The position numbers and the translations under genes are program-made. Shown here in pieces: positions 13,453 through 16,747 of a DNA stretch of 16,747 bases (the stretch's first letter is position 1; the number at the start of each line of letters is the position of its first letter). The stretch comes from CAVRZY01 sp963725415 (GTDB taxonomy: Bacteria; Acidobacteriota; Terriglobia; Bryobacterales; Bryobacteraceae), in NCBI GenBank assembly GCA_963725415.1, contig CAVRZY010000061.1, positions 1-16,747 of the forward strand, written 5' to 3'. The notes below the pieces were generated by a model. It had not been told where the DNA came from. It worked only from the letters and a program-made list of their open reading frames with translations, and did not search any database.

Positions 13453-15675
13453 TCAGGGCGCCACCGGCAGGGGCGTAAGGATGTCCTCGACGGCCTTGGG
13501 ATCGCCCGTTGCTGGGCCGTGCCAGACGCTGCCGCCGAAGGTGCTGATGTAGATCTTCGCGGGGTCCACCGGGTCGGGCATGACGCGGTGGCCCCACTTG
13601 AAGTTGAAGCCACGGATGCGCGTCCAGGTGGCGCCGCGGTCCAGCGAGCGGTAGGCCCCGGTCTCGAAGCCGCAGTTGTAAAGCACGTTCGGGCTGCGCG
13701 GGTCCACCGTGACATCGTAGACGTGCCGCGAGGCGTCGAAGATGTTGCGCCACGTCGCGCCGGCGTCAGTGGAGAGGTACACCCCGCCGCCGACCACGCC
13801 ATCCGGCAGTTGCACGCCCCAGGCGCTGAGGTACATGCGGCGGTCGTCCTTGGGGTCGAGCGTGAGGCCGTTGGGGCCGTTCACGCCCTCGGGCAGCTTC
13901 ATCTTTACCCAGTGCTCGGCGCCGTCGGTGGATTTGTAGGCCGCCCCGGCCTCCGCGTCACCCCTGTAGCCGGCTTCACTGCGCCGCGCGACGACCAGGT
14001 ACAGCGTCCCGTCGTTGGCACGCGTCATGCGCCAGGCGAAGGGCTGGCGCTTCTCGATGCCGTCGATCTTCAGCGCCCAGCTCTTGCCGTTGTCGGCGGA
14101 CTTGTAGACGCCGCGCCCGAAGCCGCAGGCGTACAGCGTGCGCGCGCCCACGGGACTCGCCGGGTCCAGCAGGATGTGGGTGACGGCGGTTTCCGGCATG
14201 CCCGAGTTAGTCAGGGTCCAGTGCTCGCCGCCGTCGGTGGAGGTCGCCACGCCCCCCTGGAAATTGTCCGAGTCCTGGCGCCGCCACATCTTGGGGCGCG
14301 GCAGGTCGTGGGTGCGAGCAAAGGCGCCCCATATCAGCCCCTTGACCTTCGGATCAAACTCGATCCAGTAAGTGGTGTTCTGCCATCGCCTGGGGATGCC
14401 GCCGATGGAACTCTTCCAGGTCTCGCCGCCGTCCGTGCTCTTGAACAGCCCCACGTCGGTGTAAGAGATGAACACGTTTCTTAGGTTGAAGGGGTCGAAG
14501 TGGACGCCGTAGCAGGTGGTGACGTCGAAACCCGTGGTCCTCCAGCGGTCGCCTTCGACGTGTTGGGAGACGATCTGCTGCCAGGACCTGCCGCCGTCCA
14601 GCGTGCGGAAGCTGCGCGGGCACGAGTCGGTGGCATAGCAGACGTCCGGGTTGCTAGGCGAGACCCCAAGGTCGTGCACCGGCCCCGTGCCGCCATAGAA
14701 ATCCTCGATCCAGGCACGCTCCACGTTGGCAGCCGGCTTGCGCGACTCCTGGTAGACCGGCGCCCAGTGCCGGCCACCGTCGCTGGTCTTGGCGATGCCG
14801 AAGAAGTTCTCCTCCCCGACGCGCAGGCCCGCGAACGCCACGTAGGCTGTCTGGGGATGGTAGGCCGAGCAGGCGATGGCCAGGAAGCGCGGGTTCCCCG
14901 GCAGCGGGTTTTCCGCCGTGCGCCAGGTATGGCCGCCATCGTCGCTCCAGTGAATGCCCGCCGCGGAGGTCGCATAGAGCAGCCCGCGCCCTCCGCTGGC
15001 GGATTGAATGGCGGCGCCCGGCGGCCCCGGTGTCTGTTCCCACTCTTCCCCTCGCAACGCGAAGACCCCCGACGCCGAAACCAAGCGCAAGACGCCGTCG
15101 AAGTACATCGCCTGCGTGGCTTCGCCGGAGAATTGCCTCACCCGCGACCACGTGCGGCCACGGTCCCGCGAGACCACCAGCCAGGCATTGGCGAACAGAA
15201 CGTAGATGCGCTTCGAATCCGCCGGATCGACCGCGATAAAGCGGACACGCGACGGCCCTGGGTAGGCGGGATCGGCCGTGGTCAGCATGGGCGCAGCGTG
15301 ATCGTCGCGCATGTGCTCGACGGTGTTGCGCGCCGGGTCGGGCAGCACCATGCGCCACGTCTTGCCGGTGTCGGCGCTCTGCCACAGCGCGTGGTTCCTG
15401 GCGTAGATCGCGCGAGGATCTTCCGGGTCGAAAGCGAACGCCGAAACAGTGCCGCGCAGATTGAACATGCGCCAGGAGCGACCGGCATCGAAGCTGATAT
15501 AGGAGCCCGTCATGTCGCAGTGCTCGAGCACCAGGCTCGGGTCGTGCGGGCTGACGGTGGGCAGAAACATGCCGCCTGCTCCGCCGGGGCCAATGATGCG
15601 CCAACTATCGAAGCGTGGCGCAGGCCCCGCCCAGAGTATGCCGGCCATCAGAAACGGGAGCGCGCGTCGGGTCAT
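13453..15675 (-). CDS. Secreted Asp-box (BNR/sortilin-like) beta-propeller protein, GH74-like
   Basis: A 740-residue protein starting MTRRALPFLMAGILWAG, a Sec signal. The ATG at 15675 is preferred to a TTG at 15690. I count twelve Asp-box motifs of the S-x-D-x-G-x-[TS]-W type across the protein, for example SFDAGRSW, SADTGKTW, SRDRGRTW, SDDGGHTW, TLDGGRSW, STDGGETW, STDGGEHW, SADNGKSW, STDAGATW and SLDRGATW. This spacing suggests two beta-propellers in tandem, as in GH74 xyloglucanases and VPS10/sortilin-like proteins. The catalytic Asp pair of GH74 could not be identified, so hydrolase activity is unproven and it may be a binding protein. It ends 126 nt before the TonB receptor. No Shine-Dalgarno sequence is seen; a TATATT box lies 6 nt upstream of the ATG. 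Confidence 0.85.
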   Translation of the reverse strand: MTRRALPFLMAGILWAGPAPRFDSWRIIGPGGAGGMFLPTVSPHDPSLVLEHCDMTGSYISFDAGRSWRMFNLRGTVSAFAFDPEDPRAIYARNHALWQSADTGKTWRMVLPDPARNTVEHMRDDHAAPMLTTADPAYPGPSRVRFIAVDPADSKRIYVLFANAWLVVSRDRGRTWSRVRQFSGEATQAMYFDGVLRLVSASGVFALRGEEWEQTPGPPGAAIQSASGGRGLLYATSAAGIHWSDDGGHTWRTAENPLPGNPRFLAIACSAYHPQTAYVAFAGLRVGEENFFGIAKTSDGGRHWAPVYQESRKPAANVERAWIEDFYGGTGPVHDLGVSPSNPDVCYATDSCPRSFRTLDGGRSWQQIVSQHVEGDRWRTTGFDVTTCYGVHFDPFNLRNVFISYTDVGLFKSTDGGETWKSSIGGIPRRWQNTTYWIEFDPKVKGLIWGAFARTHDLPRPKMWRRQDSDNFQGGVATSTDGGEHWTLTNSGMPETAVTHILLDPASPVGARTLYACGFGRGVYKSADNGKSWALKIDGIEKRQPFAWRMTRANDGTLYLVVARRSEAGYRGDAEAGAAYKSTDGAEHWVKMKLPEGVNGPNGLTLDPKDDRRMYLSAWGVQLPDGVVGGGVYLSTDAGATWRNIFDASRHVYDVTVDPRSPNVLYNCGFETGAYRSLDRGATWTRIRGFNFKWGHRVMPDPVDPAKIYISTFGGSVWHGPATGDPKAVEDILTPLPVAP

Positions 15676-15681
15676 TGGCCC

Positions 15682-15687
15682 AATATA
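15682..15687 (-). promoter_or_regulatory. Candidate -10 box immediately upstream of the Asp-box gene (leaderless start?)
   Basis: TATATT on the minus strand (5 of 6 to consensus) lies 6 nt from the ATG at 15675, with no ribosome binding site between them. Transcription would begin at about the A of the start codon. No -35 box is visible. Confidence 0.28.
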
Positions 15688-15741
15688 CAACGCAGCCGCG
15701 GACTGGCTTCTCGCGGCGGCGCCGAATCCATCCGATCATGC

Positions 15742-15750
15742 TGCTAGAAT
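15742..15750 (+). promoter_or_regulatory. Candidate extended -10 promoter for the GH39-like gene
   Basis: TGCTAGAAT fits an extended -10 element (TGn plus TAGAAT, 5 of 6 matches). The ATG at 15763 is 12 nt downstream, giving a leader of only about 6 nt and no room for a normal ribosome binding site; none is visible. Confidence 0.35.
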
Positions 15751-15762
15751 GTCCCCCAGAAC

Positions 15763-16747
15763 ATGCTCAAGACAATCTGCTTCGTGCTTGGGTGGACTTT
15801 TGTGGCTGCCCCCCAGAGCCGCTCGATCCGAATCGACGCGGGCACGGTTGCCGGCACAATCCGGTCGTTTCAGGGTGTCAATGACGGGCCCGGCCCGCTG
15901 CTGCCGGGTTTGCCCGACCTGACAAGCCAGTATCGCGATCTGCGGATTGACATCATTCGCACGCACGACAACTTCGGCCCGACGGATGTTGACGCACAGT
16001 GGCCCCAGCCGGACGCGATATCGAAAGCCGTCCGCGCCTCCGGATCCAACTCGATCTTCCCCAACTGGGATGCCGATTCCGACAAAGAGGAAAGCTACAA
16101 TTTCGCGCCCAGCGACAGAGTGATCCAAGCCATTGTGGACAGCGGCGCTCAAGTGTACTACCGCCTGGGAAGAAGCTGGCCGCCGACCCGAAGCCACCGC
16201 GCGATCCCGACAAGTTTGCCAACATCTGCAAGCACATCCTCATGCACTACAACAGCGGCTGGGCACGGGGGCATCGCTACAACATCCGTTATTGGGAGTT
16301 CTGGAACGAACCGGACCTCGATCCGTCCTGGAACCCCAGCTTCATCCGACCGTTTTGGACCGGAACGCCGGAGCAGTTCTATGAGCTGTCTGAGAAGGTC
16401 GCCCGCGCCCTGAAAACCTGCGACCCCAGGGTGAAGATCGGGACGTGCGGGAAGGCCGTCCCGGGCTTGCCGGGTCCTTACCGTGAAGGGTTGATCCGGT
16501 ACTGCGCCGCGCGGAAGGTTCCGCTGGACTTTTACTCCTGGCACCGCTACCACGACCAGTCGCTGGACCCGCACGAAATGGTCCGCATCGGCGGCTGGAT
16601 CCGGAAGATCCTGGATTCCGCTGGTTTCAGTGAGGCGGAGAACCATGTGAGCGAGTGGAACATGAATCTGCGGATGAACAGCCTGGGCCTATGGGGACAA
16701 ACGTCCATGAACAACGCCGCGTTCACGGCTGCGGCCCTGATCTATTT
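15763..16747 (+). pseudogene. GH39-like glycoside hydrolase (beta-xylosidase type), frameshifted and cut by the right edge
   Basis: GH39 enzymes are retaining exo-glycosidases with a TIM barrel. The N-terminus MLKTICFVLGWTFVAA is a signal peptide. The early barrel is seen in one frame (SFQGVNDGPGPLLPG, RIDIIRTHDNFG, IVDSGAQVYYRLG) up to about 16170. Continuation is in another frame (DPKPPRDPDKFANICKHIL, then YNIRYWEFWNEPDLDP, DFYSWHRYHDQ, HVSEWNMN), open to the edge, so one base is missing (or two are extra) at about 16171-16178. Both catalytic glutamates are visible downstream of the break: acid/base in WNEP (16308-16310) and nucleophile in SEWN (16653-16655). As sequenced, the product is a 216-residue dead fragment. 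The C-terminal part lies outside the window. It is divergent from the Asp-box gene across 87 nt. Confidence 0.8.

Noticed and set aside
13444..13454. GAGGCCGCCTC palindrome at the end of the Asp-box gene as a terminator
   Set aside because: The loop would be one base and no T-run follows, so no intrinsic terminator can be supported.
14500..15747. 415-codon plus-strand open frame (also one at 13519-14484)
   Set aside because: Both are antisense shadows of the Asp-box protein, without a signal, motif or ribosome binding site.

Overview
The window is GC-rich DNA that looks like part of an Acidobacteriota genome, probably Bryobacterales/'Solibacter'-like. This is an inference from gene content. 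It holds a very large Oar-type TonB-dependent receptor with an N-terminal carboxypeptidase-regulatory-like domain, a second receptor remnant, a Tat-exported LarA homologue, a secreted DUF1080 protein, secreted beta-helix and Asp-box proteins, a small double-CxxC protein of a type I associate with this phylum, and a VapBC module. No rRNA, tRNA, CRISPR array, intact transposase or integrase was seen.

Layout. Bases 1-1290 are debris around one intact small gene: an unidentified C-terminal coding tail (9-236, +), the intact CxxC protein (247-546, -), the last ~127 codons of a TonB-dependent receptor (765-1148, +) and, 15 nt later in the same frame, the start of a TIR domain cut by an in-frame TAG (1164-1280, +). 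Bases 1290-1994 (-) are a VapBC-like toxin-antitoxin operon with a 4-nt overlap; the PIN toxin is frameshifted at a 7-base homopolymer. Bases 2056-5841 (-) form a tight three-gene operon of exported proteins: right-handed beta-helix protein, Tat-exported LarA/DUF2088 homologue, LamG-like protein. The LarA gene carries three separate +1 frameshifts although its active-site motifs survive.

A secreted creatininase-family amidohydrolase (5920-6759, +) diverges from that operon and converges on a secreted DUF1080 (3-keto-disaccharide hydrolase family) protein (6773-7732, -). Then, all on the minus strand, come an exported protein with two tandem metallo-beta-lactamase folds, the first degenerate (7779-9710), the 1167-aa TonB-dependent receptor (9823-13326), and a secreted 740-aa protein with twelve Asp-box repeats (13453-15675). 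Diverging from the last is a GH39-like glycoside hydrolase (15763 to the right edge, +) with one frameshift.

Together, 2.0-16.7 kb reads as an accessory locus for handling polysaccharides or glycosides outside the cytoplasm: a receptor for uptake, glycan-active folds (beta-helix, Asp-box propeller, GH39, DUF1080) and small-molecule enzymes (LarA homologue, creatininase family, MBL) that are nearly all exported. No substrate can be assigned from sequence alone. Five single-base frameshifts lie in three genes, while about 13 kb of other genes is uninterrupted. Either these genes are decaying or local sequence errors remain; raw reads would decide.
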